This document shows, piece by piece, positions 17,601 to 26,242 of a stretch of DNA of 64,000 nt. Every line of letters starts with the position of its first letter. The first letter of the stretch is position 1. Location: positions 62,001-126,000 of the forward strand of contig NZ_JBKIII010000004.1 in NCBI RefSeq assembly GCF_046557615.1. Reading direction: 5' to 3'. Both the position numbers and the translations under genes were made by a program. Source of the DNA: Haloferax sp046557615. Lineage in GTDB: Archaea > Halobacteriota > Halobacteria > Halobacteriales > Haloferacaceae. The notes beneath the pieces were generated by a model, which saw only the letters and a program-made list of their open reading frames with translations, was not told the DNA's origin and ran no database searches.

Positions 17601-20342
17601 ATGCAGAAGGACTCTGACCGCAACGACCGCAACCAGCTCCTCGATAAGATTTCGAGCGATGAAACAAACATGGGCCGCAGATCGTATCTGCGAATGGCCG
17701 GTGTCGCGCTTGGTAGTATGGCTGCTGCAGGTGCAGCAGCGGAGAGCGCTTCGGCCGCCACGACCGTTCGTGGCATCTCCTTCGACCGTGTCCTGAACGC
17801 CGCAGACTTCTGTGACACTTCAGGAAGCCAAGACTGTTCGAGCGCGATCGAGAACCGCCTTTCGAGTGGGACGCTCATCAAGTTCCCCAAGGGAACGTAC
17901 AAAATCGCCAGTAACATCAACACTGGCTCGGCAAACAACGTCGGGATGTACTCCGAAGAGGGTGCGACCCTCAAGGTTCCCCGTGGTGGAGAGGTAACGG
18001 TCTTCTTCAACCGTGGTGGCCGCAACGTCCTGTTCGAAGGCTTCACCATCGACCAGACCGCACGGGATGCGTTCGGTAACATGAAGCTCCTCTGTGAGGA
18101 CAACGGTCAAATCCGTAACGTCGATATCGTCGGTCGCTCGCCTGCTGCCGACCACCGCCTCGACCAGCACATCCTCATGGACGTTCACGACTCGAACGGA
18201 ACGTCCATCATCAAGAACTTCACCGCGAAAGACGGTGGTGTCCTCGGTGAGTACCGGAACAGTTCCGGTGGTATCCAGGCGACGCCGGGTCACCACGGGA
18301 CGCTGAAGATTATCGACTGCCACCTCGAAGAGATGGCAAACAACGGTATCTACGCGACGCGGTGTGACGGTGCTATCCAAGTCGAGGGTGGCGTCTACCG
18401 GAACAACGACGTTGCGCAGGTCCGTCTGATGGGTCCCAACTCGTACGTCGATGGTGCACTCATCGAAATCGACATGAACAAAGCCGAGGACAACCCCGGC
18501 ACGCCCCGCAAGATGCGTGGTCTGTGGGTCGAAACGAAACAGACCAAGTTCAGCGGCACGAAGAACGGTGGCTACGCACGTAACTGTACGTTCGTCATCC
18601 GTGACGCGCCGAACTCGCTCGAAGCGATCGACCTCGACGAGACCGGTGGATGGCTCGAAGTCGACAACTGTTACTTCGTCATCGACCGCAACAACACCCG
18701 TGCAATCACGGCGTACGGTCCGGAAGACAAGGCGTCGAACTACCCGAAGGCACCCAAGCCGTGGGACCTCAAGGTCACGAACTGTTCGATTACGGGTAGC
18801 GCAGCGGACCGCGAGAGCATCAAGGTCATCAACCGCCCCGGTTCGACCGTCGAGAACACGTGTATTCAGCAGACGGCAAACGGACGTGACGGTGTGACCG
18901 TCGTCAACGCAGGCGACTGTTACGTCGGCTCTTCGACCATCAACGTCGATGGCCAGGCTGTCCGCGAAGTCGACACGAACGTCCAGACGCAGTCCATCGA
19001 GACGTCCGGTAGCTGTCCGCTCCCGGGCGAAGGTGACCTGTCCAGTGGTGACTCCTCTTCGGACTCCACTGACGGCGGTTCCACCACGACCGACTCTACG
19101 GAAAAAAAAACACATGAACTAGTCGTAGATGGTGAAGGTAGCTCAGACCTGATTAACTACGAATTCAGTGTAAGCGGCACCGTCACCCAGACGGACTCCC
19201 CTGGTGAAGACACCATCGAGGGAAGCTCCGTCACGGGTGCAGTTCGCGCTGGCATCGACAGCTTCGAATTCACGGGCGAAATCACGTCGTTCTCCATCGA
19301 CGGCTCCGCACTGCTCACCCTCGACGGTGAGGAAGTAACCCCCGAAGACCTCGGAGGGTCTTCTGACTCGACCGACAGCGGAACGGACTCCACCACCGAT
19401 TCGAGTACGGACTCTGGTTCGACGGACTCTTCCACGGATTCGACCGACTCGACCGATTCGACGGACACGCTCACGGTCGAAACCGTCGAAGGCGGCCCGC
19501 TCGTCGAGTACGAATTCACCGTCGATGGCTCTGTCTCCAAGGGGTCGAACTCCGAGAGTTCCGACACGCTGGCGTCGAACGGCGACGGCACGACGACGGT
19601 CACCGGTAAGACCGGCAACGGCTACGCCGACGACTTCCAGATCGGCGGCGAACTGACCGCGTTCAGCGCCAACGTCGATGTCGAGAATTACAGCGTCCTC
19701 GTCAACGGCGAAGAAGTTGACCTCTCGTCGCTCGGTAGCTCGGACTCCACGGACTCGGGTTCGACTTCCACCACCAGCGAACTCGTCATCGACGGCGAAG
19801 GCCGCGACGGACTCACGAACTACGAGTTCAGCGTCAGTGGCTCTGTCTCGCAGACCGACGACCCCGGCGAGGATACCATCGAAGGAACCACCGTCATCGG
19901 TGCAGTTGGTGGTGGCCTCGACAGTTTCGACTTCACGGGTGACATCACTGCCTTCTCCATCGACGGCCCGGCAACGGTTCTCCTCGATGGCGAAGCAGTC
20001 GATCCGTCTACGCTCGGTAGCTCGGACTCCAGTACGGATTCGACCGACTCGACCGATTCGACGGATTCCACCACGGACTCGTCCACCGACGAGACGGTCG
20101 AAAAGGCGACGAAGATTACCATCGACGGTATGGGTACCCAGGAGATGGCGAAGTACGGCTTCACCGTCAGCGGCGAAGTCGAGCAGGTTGACGACCCCGG
20201 CGAAGACAAGGTCAACGGAAACACGGTCACCGGAAAGGTCCGCAAGGGTCTCGACGAGTTCGTGTTCACTGGAAACCTCACGTCGTTCGACCTCGACGGT
20301 CCAGCACGTATCTACCTCGACGAGGTCAAGCTCTCTGCCTAA
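17601..20342 (+). CDS. Tat-exported parallel beta-helix protein with four C-terminal repeats
   Basis: A 913-residue exported protein. The Tat signal is GRRSYLRMAGVALG (arginines at 26-27), ending near AAESASAA. Residues of about 60-470 form a right-handed parallel beta-helix of the pectate-lyase type, with runs such as NGIYATRCDGAIQVEGGVYR and CYFVIDRNNTRAITAYGPED. Four repeats of about 80-90 residues follow (DNA starts 19113, 19470, 19776 and 20109), each with a strand pattern like YEFSVSGTVTQ...EDTIEG...FTG.ITSFSIDG, joined by Asp-Ser-Thr linkers. It may bind, cut or form extracellular polysaccharide. The lipoprotein at 24445-26070 is a paralogue of its helix domain. Confidence 0.85.
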   Translation: MQKDSDRNDRNQLLDKISSDETNMGRRSYLRMAGVALGSMAAAGAAAESASAATTVRGISFDRVLNAADFCDTSGSQDCSSAIENRLSSGTLIKFPKGTYKIASNINTGSANNVGMYSEEGATLKVPRGGEVTVFFNRGGRNVLFEGFTIDQTARDAFGNMKLLCEDNGQIRNVDIVGRSPAADHRLDQHILMDVHDSNGTSIIKNFTAKDGGVLGEYRNSSGGIQATPGHHGTLKIIDCHLEEMANNGIYATRCDGAIQVEGGVYRNNDVAQVRLMGPNSYVDGALIEIDMNKAEDNPGTPRKMRGLWVETKQTKFSGTKNGGYARNCTFVIRDAPNSLEAIDLDETGGWLEVDNCYFVIDRNNTRAITAYGPEDKASNYPKAPKPWDLKVTNCSITGSAADRESIKVINRPGSTVENTCIQQTANGRDGVTVVNAGDCYVGSSTINVDGQAVREVDTNVQTQSIETSGSCPLPGEGDLSSGDSSSDSTDGGSTTTDSTEKKTHELVVDGEGSSDLINYEFSVSGTVTQTDSPGEDTIEGSSVTGAVRAGIDSFEFTGEITSFSIDGSALLTLDGEEVTPEDLGGSSDSTDSGTDSTTDSSTDSGSTDSSTDSTDSTDSTDTLTVETVEGGPLVEYEFTVDGSVSKGSNSESSDTLASNGDGTTTVTGKTGNGYADDFQIGGELTAFSANVDVENYSVLVNGEEVDLSSLGSSDSTDSGSTSTTSELVIDGEGRDGLTNYEFSVSGSVSQTDDPGEDTIEGTTVIGAVGGGLDSFDFTGDITAFSIDGPATVLLDGEAVDPSTLGSSDSSTDSTDSTDSTDSTTDSSTDETVEKATKITIDGMGTQEMAKYGFTVSGEVEQVDDPGEDKVNGNTVTGKVRKGLDEFVFTGNLTSFDLDGPARIYLDEVKLSA
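19030..20100 (+). repeat. Four domain repeats with Ser/Thr/Asp linkers
   Basis: Within the beta-helix gene, linkers at about 19030-19100, 19355-19468, 19735-19770 and 20020-20095 encode runs of Asp-Ser-Thr codons, typical O-glycosylated spacers in haloarchaeal surface proteins. Between and after them are the repeats. Repeats 1 and 3 are closest to each other; repeats 2 and 4 are more diverged. A run of nine A lies at 19102-19110, just before repeat 1. Confidence 0.7.
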
Positions 20343-20489
20343 CCCAGCATAGCTGACCCTCGCGGTCACCCACAAACCGTCCTTCCTTCTTTACGCGTCA
20401 CGGCCCACCCTGTTCGTGGGCCGGATGTATTTTTCACACAATCGAGCGACTGCGGAGCGTTTTCACTGGCCTGCAACCAGTAAGTCATC
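20343..20489. other. Intergenic region with hairpin terminator
   Basis: This holds the likely transcription end of the beta-helix gene (see 20401-20434); no gene is evident. Confidence 0.5.
20401..20434 (+). terminator. Hairpin plus T-run terminator
   Basis: CGGCCCAC (20401-20408) and GTGGGCCG (20416-20423) form a perfect 8-bp stem with a 7-base loop, followed by TATTTTT at 20428-20434. It lies 59 bp after the stop of the beta-helix gene. A strong GC hairpin is unusual for archaea, which mainly use T tracts. Confidence 0.55.
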
Positions 20490-20497
20490 TATAACAA
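20490..20497 (+). promoter_or_regulatory. TATAACAA promoter element upstream of the flippase gene
   Basis: CTATAACAAAGCCC matches the locus element exactly but lies 164 nt before the preferred flippase ATG, implying a leader of about 135 nt or a start further upstream. Confidence 0.45.
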
Positions 20498-20653
20498 AGC
20501 CCCAACGACGCCCACATTTGGTGAGTTACGATTTGCGGAGAACGCCCTTAGAAGTGCGAACGATGCGTTCTCGAAGCCCTCCGCTCGTTTATGCTGGATG
20601 GCTTCCAATTCACTTCTGAGTGTGCGGCCCGCAGACGGACGGAAAAACAAGTC

Positions 20654-22120
20654 ATGGTGACAGGCACAATTATCCGGGGCATCAAAGCAATGTTCGCAGC
20701 CCAGGGCATCTCGCTGCTCTCGAAGGGGTTGCTTCTCATTTTGCTCACGCGCTACTTTATGACGCCCGACGAGTACGGGCTTCTCTTCCTCGCAATTTCC
20801 ATCATCTCGGTCGCACTCCTGTTTGCGAACCTCGGATTAGCGAAGTCTGCCGGGAGATATCTCGCCGAGTACCGAAAGACGAACCCCGCACAGATTCCAC
20901 ACATCCTCTGGTCTACGTTAAAATACAATCTCCTCACGATTGCCGTGGTTGTGGTGGCCGTCGTGCTGTTCAGCGCCCCCGTCGCCGAGATACTGGGCGA
21001 CGAGCGCATCGCACCACTGCTCGTTGCGGGTGTCGGCTACATCGCGTTTAGTTCGCTCTCGACGTTCGTCTCGTTGTGCTTCCAAGGGCTGAACAGCGTC
21101 GATTGGAGTGCGAAGACGTCTATCGTCTCGAACGTCGGATTCATCCTCTTCATCGTTGTCTTCCTGCTATTCGGTCTCGGCCCGCTGGGTGCTGTCATCG
21201 GGTACTCGATTGGCTACGCGCTCGCCGCACTGGTCGGCCTCGCAGTTCTCTACTTCCGGTTTTACCGCAGATACGACGAAGGAGCGGAGCCTGAACCGGG
21301 TCTCTCGAATCGGATTCTCAGATACAGTGTCCCGTTGACGGTGACGCGCGGGGCGGTCATGCTCGACTCCCGTGTCGATGCGATTCTCGTCGGGTTCTTC
21401 CTCAACCCGGTTGCAGTCGGGTTCTACATGCTCGGCAAGCAAATTACTGATTTCGTCATCGCGCCCGCGACGACCATCGGATTCTCCGTCTCGCCGACCT
21501 TCGGCGAACAGAAAGCCGAGAATAAAATCGAGCGCGCATCGAAACTCTACGAGACGACCTTCGAGTACGTCGTGACCTTGTACATTCCTGCCGCAGTCGG
21601 CATGGCCATCCTCGCCGAACCGACCGTTCGCCTCATCTTCGGCGAGCAGTACCTCGGTGCAGTCCCCGTCGTGCAGGTGTTCAGCCTCTATGCGCTCCTC
21701 CGCGCCATCGACAAAATCACCAACGACAGTCTCGACTACATCGGCCAAGCAAAATCCCGCGCGTACGCGAAAGGTGCAACTGCCGCCGCCAACTTCGGGC
21801 TCAACATCGCCCTTATCCCCGTCTTCGGTGTCGTCGGTGCCGCCGTTGCGACGGTCATCACCTACATCTTCCTCGTCGGATTCGAGGTGTACCTCATCTA
21901 CGCCGAGTTCAACCTCTCGCTTTGGAGACTCGCCCGGACGACGGCAATCGTCTGCCTCGTCACCTTCGGGATGGCGGTCCCCGTCCTCGCGTTCGAACCG
22001 TTCATCTCGGGTATCGTCACACTCGGTGCCGCCGTGGTCATCGGCCTCGTCACGTGGTCGGTACTCGTCTCGGCGAGCGGTCTCCTGAACTTCCGGCGCG
22101 TCGTCTCGATGCTCCGCTGA
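20654..22120 (+). CDS. Polysaccharide flippase (MOP superfamily, Wzx/AglR type)
   Basis: A 488-residue membrane protein with about 12-14 helices, of the MOP superfamily that flips lipid-linked oligosaccharides across the membrane. The N-terminus IRGIKAMFAAQGISLLSKGLLLILLTRYF followed by PDEYGLLFLAISI is the usual opening of haloarchaeal flippases; a later TRGAVMLDSRVDAILVGFFL also fits. ATG at 20654 is preferred because that opening begins there; an ATG at 20591 adds 21 residues without family character. With the neighbouring GT-like membrane protein it points to assembly of an exported glycan or N-glycan. Confidence 0.88.
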   Translation: MVTGTIIRGIKAMFAAQGISLLSKGLLLILLTRYFMTPDEYGLLFLAISIISVALLFANLGLAKSAGRYLAEYRKTNPAQIPHILWSTLKYNLLTIAVVVVAVVLFSAPVAEILGDERIAPLLVAGVGYIAFSSLSTFVSLCFQGLNSVDWSAKTSIVSNVGFILFIVVFLLFGLGPLGAVIGYSIGYALAALVGLAVLYFRFYRRYDEGAEPEPGLSNRILRYSVPLTVTRGAVMLDSRVDAILVGFFLNPVAVGFYMLGKQITDFVIAPATTIGFSVSPTFGEQKAENKIERASKLYETTFEYVVTLYIPAAVGMAILAEPTVRLIFGEQYLGAVPVVQVFSLYALLRAIDKITNDSLDYIGQAKSRAYAKGATAAANFGLNIALIPVFGVVGAAVATVITYIFLVGFEVYLIYAEFNLSLWRLARTTAIVCLVTFGMAVPVLAFEPFISGIVTLGAAVVIGLVTWSVLVSASGLLNFRRVVSMLR

Positions 22121-22126
22121 GTCTGA

Positions 22127-22492
22127 TTATTCGAGTCGCTTTTCTGCTGTTTGTGTGAGTTCCGAATCCACGTCCCCCGTGTTCTTCGTCCCGCGTGGCT
22201 CGAAGAGGAGAATCTGTGCTTCCTCGTCAGCGACAGGGCGATGTTCGACACCTCGAGGAACGACCACGAACTCACCTGCTTCGAGGTGTACGTCCGGTTC
22301 GTCTCGGAATTGGATTGTCAACTCGCCGCTGTGGACGAAAAATAGCTCGTCGGCGTCGTCGTGTTGGTGCCAGACGAACTCGCCTTCGACTTTTGCGAGT
22401 TTGACTTCTTGCCCGTTGAGTTCGCCAGCGAGACGTGGGGACCACTGTTCGTCGAACGAGTCGAACGCGTCGGTGAGGTTCACTTTCTTCAT
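22127..22492 (-). CDS. Cupin domain protein
   Basis: A 121-residue single-domain cupin. The metal-binding motifs are visible: motif 1 as VWHQHDDADELFFVHSGEL (His, His, Glu) and motif 2 as GEFVVVPRGVEHRPVADEE (His). Such proteins bind a divalent metal and may act as small isomerases, dioxygenases or sensors. The genes on either side are convergent (flippase, 6 bp away) and divergent (Nudix). A sugar-related function is possible but not shown. Confidence 0.8.
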   Translation of the reverse strand: MKKVNLTDAFDSFDEQWSPRLAGELNGQEVKLAKVEGEFVWHQHDDADELFFVHSGELTIQFRDEPDVHLEAGEFVVVPRGVEHRPVADEEAQILLFEPRGTKNTGDVDSELTQTAEKRLE

Positions 22493-22548
22493 ACAGGTCC
22501 TCTCGATGGACAGCTAATCAAGTGTTTTGTGCGGTCTACGTGCGTGAT

Positions 22549-22568
22549 ACACCAAAGACATTTGGTGT
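22549..22568 (+). promoter_or_regulatory. Perfect inverted repeat before the Nudix gene
   Basis: ACACCAAA (22549-22556) and TTTGGTGT (22561-22568) are perfect 8-bp arms with a 4-base spacer. The repeat ends 19 nt before the Nudix ATG and lies in the divergent cupin/Nudix intergenic region, so it could be an operator for either gene. Confidence 0.5.
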
Positions 22569-22587
22569 CTATGTGTGATGTTCCCAC

Positions 22588-23130
22588 ATGGATATCGGGG
22601 AGCAAACACGGGAGGCGGTCACCCGCGAGTTACAACTCCTCGAAGACAAGTTCGGTTCGATATCTACCGAACAGAAACAGGTTACAAACGAACCTGACTT
22701 CTTCGAACACGGACAGCAACTCGCCGAAGAAGGGTGGATTGGTGATGCTGGTGCGTGGGTAACCGACGAAGACGATAGGGTACTTTTGATTCGCCATGCA
22801 GACGACCCTGACCGCTGGGGGACACCCGGAGGACGGCACGAACCCGGCGAATCACTCGAAGAGACCGCTCGACGTGAGGTCCACGAGGAGACCGGGATTG
22901 TGTGTTCGCTGACCGGGATTTACTGGGCACGTCGGAAAAGTATCGTCCACGCGGACGACGACGAGAGACGACTCCACATGCTCACTGTCGAATTCGAAGC
23001 CGAGTACGAATCTGGGCAACTCCTCATTACCGACGACGACATCGTCGAGGCGCAGTGGTTTACTGAGCCGCCGGACCACACTCACGACTTTATGAGTGAG
23101 AAAGTCGAGGAGTGGGAAGCCGAAGGCTAG
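22588..23130 (+). CDS. Nudix hydrolase
   Basis: A 180-residue Nudix-family pyrophosphohydrolase. The Nudix box at about residues 82-104 is complete: GRHEPGESLEETARREVHEE with the following TGI, supplying the metal-binding REVHEE glutamates. The domain is preceded by about 50 residues of helix typical of haloarchaeal versions. These enzymes cleave nucleoside diphosphate-X compounds such as NDP-sugars or oxidised nucleotides; in this locus an NDP-sugar is plausible but untested. Confidence 0.88.
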   Translation: MDIGEQTREAVTRELQLLEDKFGSISTEQKQVTNEPDFFEHGQQLAEEGWIGDAGAWVTDEDDRVLLIRHADDPDRWGTPGGRHEPGESLEETARREVHEETGIVCSLTGIYWARRKSIVHADDDERRLHMLTVEFEAEYESGQLLITDDDIVEAQWFTEPPDHTHDFMSEKVEEWEAEG

Positions 23131-23194
23131 GGACGAATCGAGGCTCGAAAGAGAAAACGAAAATAGCGACGGACACCCCACCAGAGGTGTACGT

Positions 23195-24265
23195 TTATGC
23201 GTTTCGCGCCGATTCGCGAACCGCTTCGAGGAGAACCATCGTCCACTTCGACTCTTCGATTGGGATGGGCATCGGGCCGTCGGTGTCGATAGCCTTGGAT
23301 TCGAGGTCGATTTGGTAGTAGTGGGGGTTCATCTGCTTGATGTTCTCCCACCCATCGTCGTACTTGGTCTTGAGCATCGTCCCGGCGTTGCCGACGACGC
23401 CGCCGATGAGGTTGGCAGAGCGTTCGAAGTTGTATCGGGCCTTCGAGAGCGACGTACTCGTCGGGTCGCGGGTGACGTTCATGACCGTCTGCGAGACGAG
23501 GTCAGCCATCACCGACTGTTCTTCGCCGTGGACGATGACGAGGCGCTGTGGAATCGCGCCGGAAATCATCTTCACGCTGACGACACAGCCATCGTCGGTC
23601 CGGTACTGGACGGAGGCGTTGTCGTAGGTGAAGCCTTCTTCGTACTCTTTCGTGAGGCTGGTCAGTGCGGAGACTGCGTCTTCGCTCTCTGGATAGCCGC
23701 CGACGTGGAGGGCGATGTAGAGTGGGTGTGGAAGCCCTTCTTCGAATTCACCACCTTCGAGTTCGAGCGCCCAGCGACCGCGTTGTTCGAGGTCCGGGGG
23801 CGTGAGGCCCGTGAAGATAACTTCGACACTGCGAACCTTCCCGAGGTCGCCGCGCTTGAGTCGTTTTTCGACAGTACGCATCGCAGGGTCGAAGACGTGC
23901 TGGTGAACTTCAGAGAACTGGACGCCTGCTTCTTTTGCGTACGCTTCGAGTTCGAGATACTCTTCGAGCGTCGTGGTGATTGGTTTCTCGATCATCACGG
24001 GGACGCCCTTGTCGATGACTTTCTTCGCAAGCGCAACGTGCGTCTGGACCCCAGTACAGATGTGTACCCAGTCGAGATCCTCAGTTTCGAGCATCTCGTC
24101 GAGGTCCGTGTATGGTTTGATGCCATACTGGGTCGCGACATCGTTCGACCGTCCCTCGTCAATATCGCAGATTGCGACGAGGTTCGTCCGTGGGTTTCGT
24201 TCCAGTGCTGAGAGGTGCGTACTGGAGACGACACCGGCACCGACGACTGCTGTGTTCAACGTCAT
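23195..24265 (-). CDS. Gfo/Idh/MocA family oxidoreductase
   Basis: A 356-residue NAD(P)-dependent sugar dehydrogenase-like enzyme. The N-terminal Rossmann fold opens TAVVGAGVVSSTHLSALERN, followed by the family motif GVPVMIEKPITTTLEEY around residues 90-106, in which the EKP lysine takes part in catalysis. The C-terminal domain provides the substrate site (VHQHVFDPAMRTVEKRL, with His residues). It probably oxidises or epimerises an NDP-sugar of the surface glycan. The ATG is 36 nt after a TATAACAATACC element. Confidence 0.88.
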   Translation of the reverse strand: MTLNTAVVGAGVVSSTHLSALERNPRTNLVAICDIDEGRSNDVATQYGIKPYTDLDEMLETEDLDWVHICTGVQTHVALAKKVIDKGVPVMIEKPITTTLEEYLELEAYAKEAGVQFSEVHQHVFDPAMRTVEKRLKRGDLGKVRSVEVIFTGLTPPDLEQRGRWALELEGGEFEEGLPHPLYIALHVGGYPESEDAVSALTSLTKEYEEGFTYDNASVQYRTDDGCVVSVKMISGAIPQRLVIVHGEEQSVMADLVSQTVMNVTRDPTSTSLSKARYNFERSANLIGGVVGNAGTMLKTKYDDGWENIKQMNPHYYQIDLESKAIDTDGPMPIPIEESKWTMVLLEAVRESARNA

Positions 24266-24293
24266 ACGCCTCGTGATTTAACTGATAAGGGTA

Positions 24294-24301
24294 TTGTTAT
24301 A
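24294..24301 (-). promoter_or_regulatory. TATAACAA promoter element of the oxidoreductase gene
   Basis: Minus-strand sequence GTATAACAATACCC, 36 nt before the ATG at 24265; part of the recurrent set in this locus. Confidence 0.5.
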
Positions 24302-24444
24302 CGCTCAATGACTGGTAGAACAGAGAGCTAACGGTCTCATTGAACCGATTTGAATTTTCGATTAGTTCGGGCAGTCAATCGCTTCCTCGTCAGGTTATCG
24401 CACACTAACCGCCTGCGTGCTGTCGCAAAAACCGAATTCGACGC

Positions 24445-26070
24445 TTATTCGGGGACGAATCGGAGCCACTTGAGTTGGCCGTCTTGTTCTCCGGTGATAG
24501 CAAGCGTGTTGTCGCCTGAGGGTGACGAGAGGTCGTTCGTCGTCATACATCCTGTCGTGGAGAACACGCCGCCGCCGTTGGCACGGTACTCTCTCCCGTC
24601 GATGAGGACTGTACTGCCGGATGCACCGGGATCCCATCTCGCGACGGATTGCCGCATCTCTGGAACAGCGTCGAATTGGAGCAGACACGGGTCTGTGTTG
24701 TTGTCGCCATCGAATTCGATGATGTACGGGTAGCGCGTCGTCGTCACAGAGCCACCATCGACGAGGGTCGAATTGGAGTTCGAGAGGTACACACCGTCGC
24801 GTTGGTCACCAGGTTGGTCGATAGTACAGTTTCGAATCACCGACTTGGGGGCGTCAGCTAAGATAATTCCTGCGGCACCCCTCGCGTTGCCGGTGACGAG
24901 GACGTTCTCGAGTTTAACCCACGACGGGCCATCCGGTGGCCGGTACTGGCCTTGCCGTTCGAGTGGGCTTCGGAAGACTGCTGGAACGTTGTCGGCGTTG
25001 ATGCGAATCGTCGAATCGCGGATTGTGACCGTCCGTCCGGTCGGGAAGACGTAGACACCGCCTTTCGACTGCGGCGTCTTCTCGATGACGATTGTGCAAT
25101 CACGGATTTCGGCACCAGCGGGCTTCTGGGTTGGTCCTTGTTCGATGACGATGCCACGCGTGTTGAACTGTGAATCGAGTTGTGTGAGGGGGCCGGTGTA
25201 GCTATCCATATCTACCTCGACAGTTGCGCCCTCGACGTAGCTTCCTTCACCGGCGATTCTGATTCCGGCGACGTTGTTGTTGCGGAACGTCCCACCGATG
25301 ACTTCGATGTTGCCGGTGGTCCGACTCGCGTAGATGCCGTTGTTGCCGAACTCTTCGAGGTGGCAGTTTTCGATACGAATGTTCCCGCTGTTCCACGGGC
25401 CGATAGAGATACCACCGCGGCCGTCACCGCTCTTGTAGTGGCCGATTGCAGAGCCCTTCTTCGCGCGGAAGTTTCGAATTATGCCACGGCCTTCGTTCGT
25501 CGTCAATCCGAGCAACATCGCGTGAACGACGTCGCTGTCGGGATGTTCGCCGCGACCGATGTATTCGACATCCTCGACGAGGAAGGTATCGCGCGTCAAG
25601 ATACGGACTCCTGCGGTAGTCTCCGGCGCGGTGATGTCGATATCGATGCCGCGGAAGACGAAGTTTCCAACCTCGGAAACGTCGATGAGGAAGTTGTTGT
25701 AGCCCTGTGGTGGAAGCAACTGCACGGGGCCTTCGCCGAGCATCACGACACTACTGAACTGCGAGACACGTAGGCGGTGTTCGAAGCGGTAGGTCCCCGA
25801 CGGGAACCGAAGAACGATATCGTCTTCGAGCGCCTGTCGAATGCGGGCGGCACAGGGCTCTCGACCGGTCGGGTCACAGCCCAAATCTTCGACGACGTTG
25901 ACTCCTTCTGGATACTCGGGCGTCTGTTCGGGTGTTCGATCTGGCGTCCGCTCGGGGGTTCGTTCGTCGTCCGTCGGTGTCTCCGGGATGTCTGGCTCTT
26001 CTCTCGTGAGACAGCCAGCTAACGTCGCAGCGGCAACACCGACTAAGCCAAGATACGCCCGTCTATCCAT
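24445..26070 (-). CDS. Beta-helix lipoprotein
   Basis: A 541-residue lipoprotein. The N-terminus MDRRAYLGLVGVAAATLAGC holds a twin-arginine pair and a lipobox (LAGC, Cys20). A Thr/Pro/Glu/Asp-rich linker with repeated TPE(R/Q)TP follows, then a right-handed parallel beta-helix (about residues 55-440) and a small end domain. Segments such as CHLEEFGNNGIYASRTTGNI and the following IEVIGGTFRNNNVAGIRI align closely with the Tat-exported protein at 17601-20342, so the two are paralogues. The predicted product is an anchored surface protein acting on, or structuring, extracellular polysaccharide. The TATA-like ATAATTATATT at about 26103-26113 lies upstream. Confidence 0.85.
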   Translation of the reverse strand: MDRRAYLGLVGVAAATLAGCLTREEPDIPETPTDDERTPERTPDRTPEQTPEYPEGVNVVEDLGCDPTGREPCAARIRQALEDDIVLRFPSGTYRFEHRLRVSQFSSVVMLGEGPVQLLPPQGYNNFLIDVSEVGNFVFRGIDIDITAPETTAGVRILTRDTFLVEDVEYIGRGEHPDSDVVHAMLLGLTTNEGRGIIRNFRAKKGSAIGHYKSGDGRGGISIGPWNSGNIRIENCHLEEFGNNGIYASRTTGNIEVIGGTFRNNNVAGIRIAGEGSYVEGATVEVDMDSYTGPLTQLDSQFNTRGIVIEQGPTQKPAGAEIRDCTIVIEKTPQSKGGVYVFPTGRTVTIRDSTIRINADNVPAVFRSPLERQGQYRPPDGPSWVKLENVLVTGNARGAAGIILADAPKSVIRNCTIDQPGDQRDGVYLSNSNSTLVDGGSVTTTRYPYIIEFDGDNNTDPCLLQFDAVPEMRQSVARWDPGASGSTVLIDGREYRANGGGVFSTTGCMTTNDLSSPSGDNTLAITGEQDGQLKWLRFVPE

Positions 26071-26242
26071 ATTTTAGACCACCTGAACTTGGTAGCACGC
26101 CAATATAATTATGAAGCGCCACATCTGCATCAGCATCCTGTTAGTAGGCGATTCAGCAATGTATCCTTTGCCTACACTTGGGGGGAGTGTCCCCGTTAAG
26201 AGCCGAGTTACAATGCGGTTTCTATGCCCATCGATACATCAG

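Noticed and set aside
19030..20100. Regular repeats that could suggest a CRISPR array or tandem repeat element
   Set aside because: The repeats are in frame, encode Asp-Ser-Thr linkers and beta-sandwich-like domains, and have no constant repeat/spacer structure.
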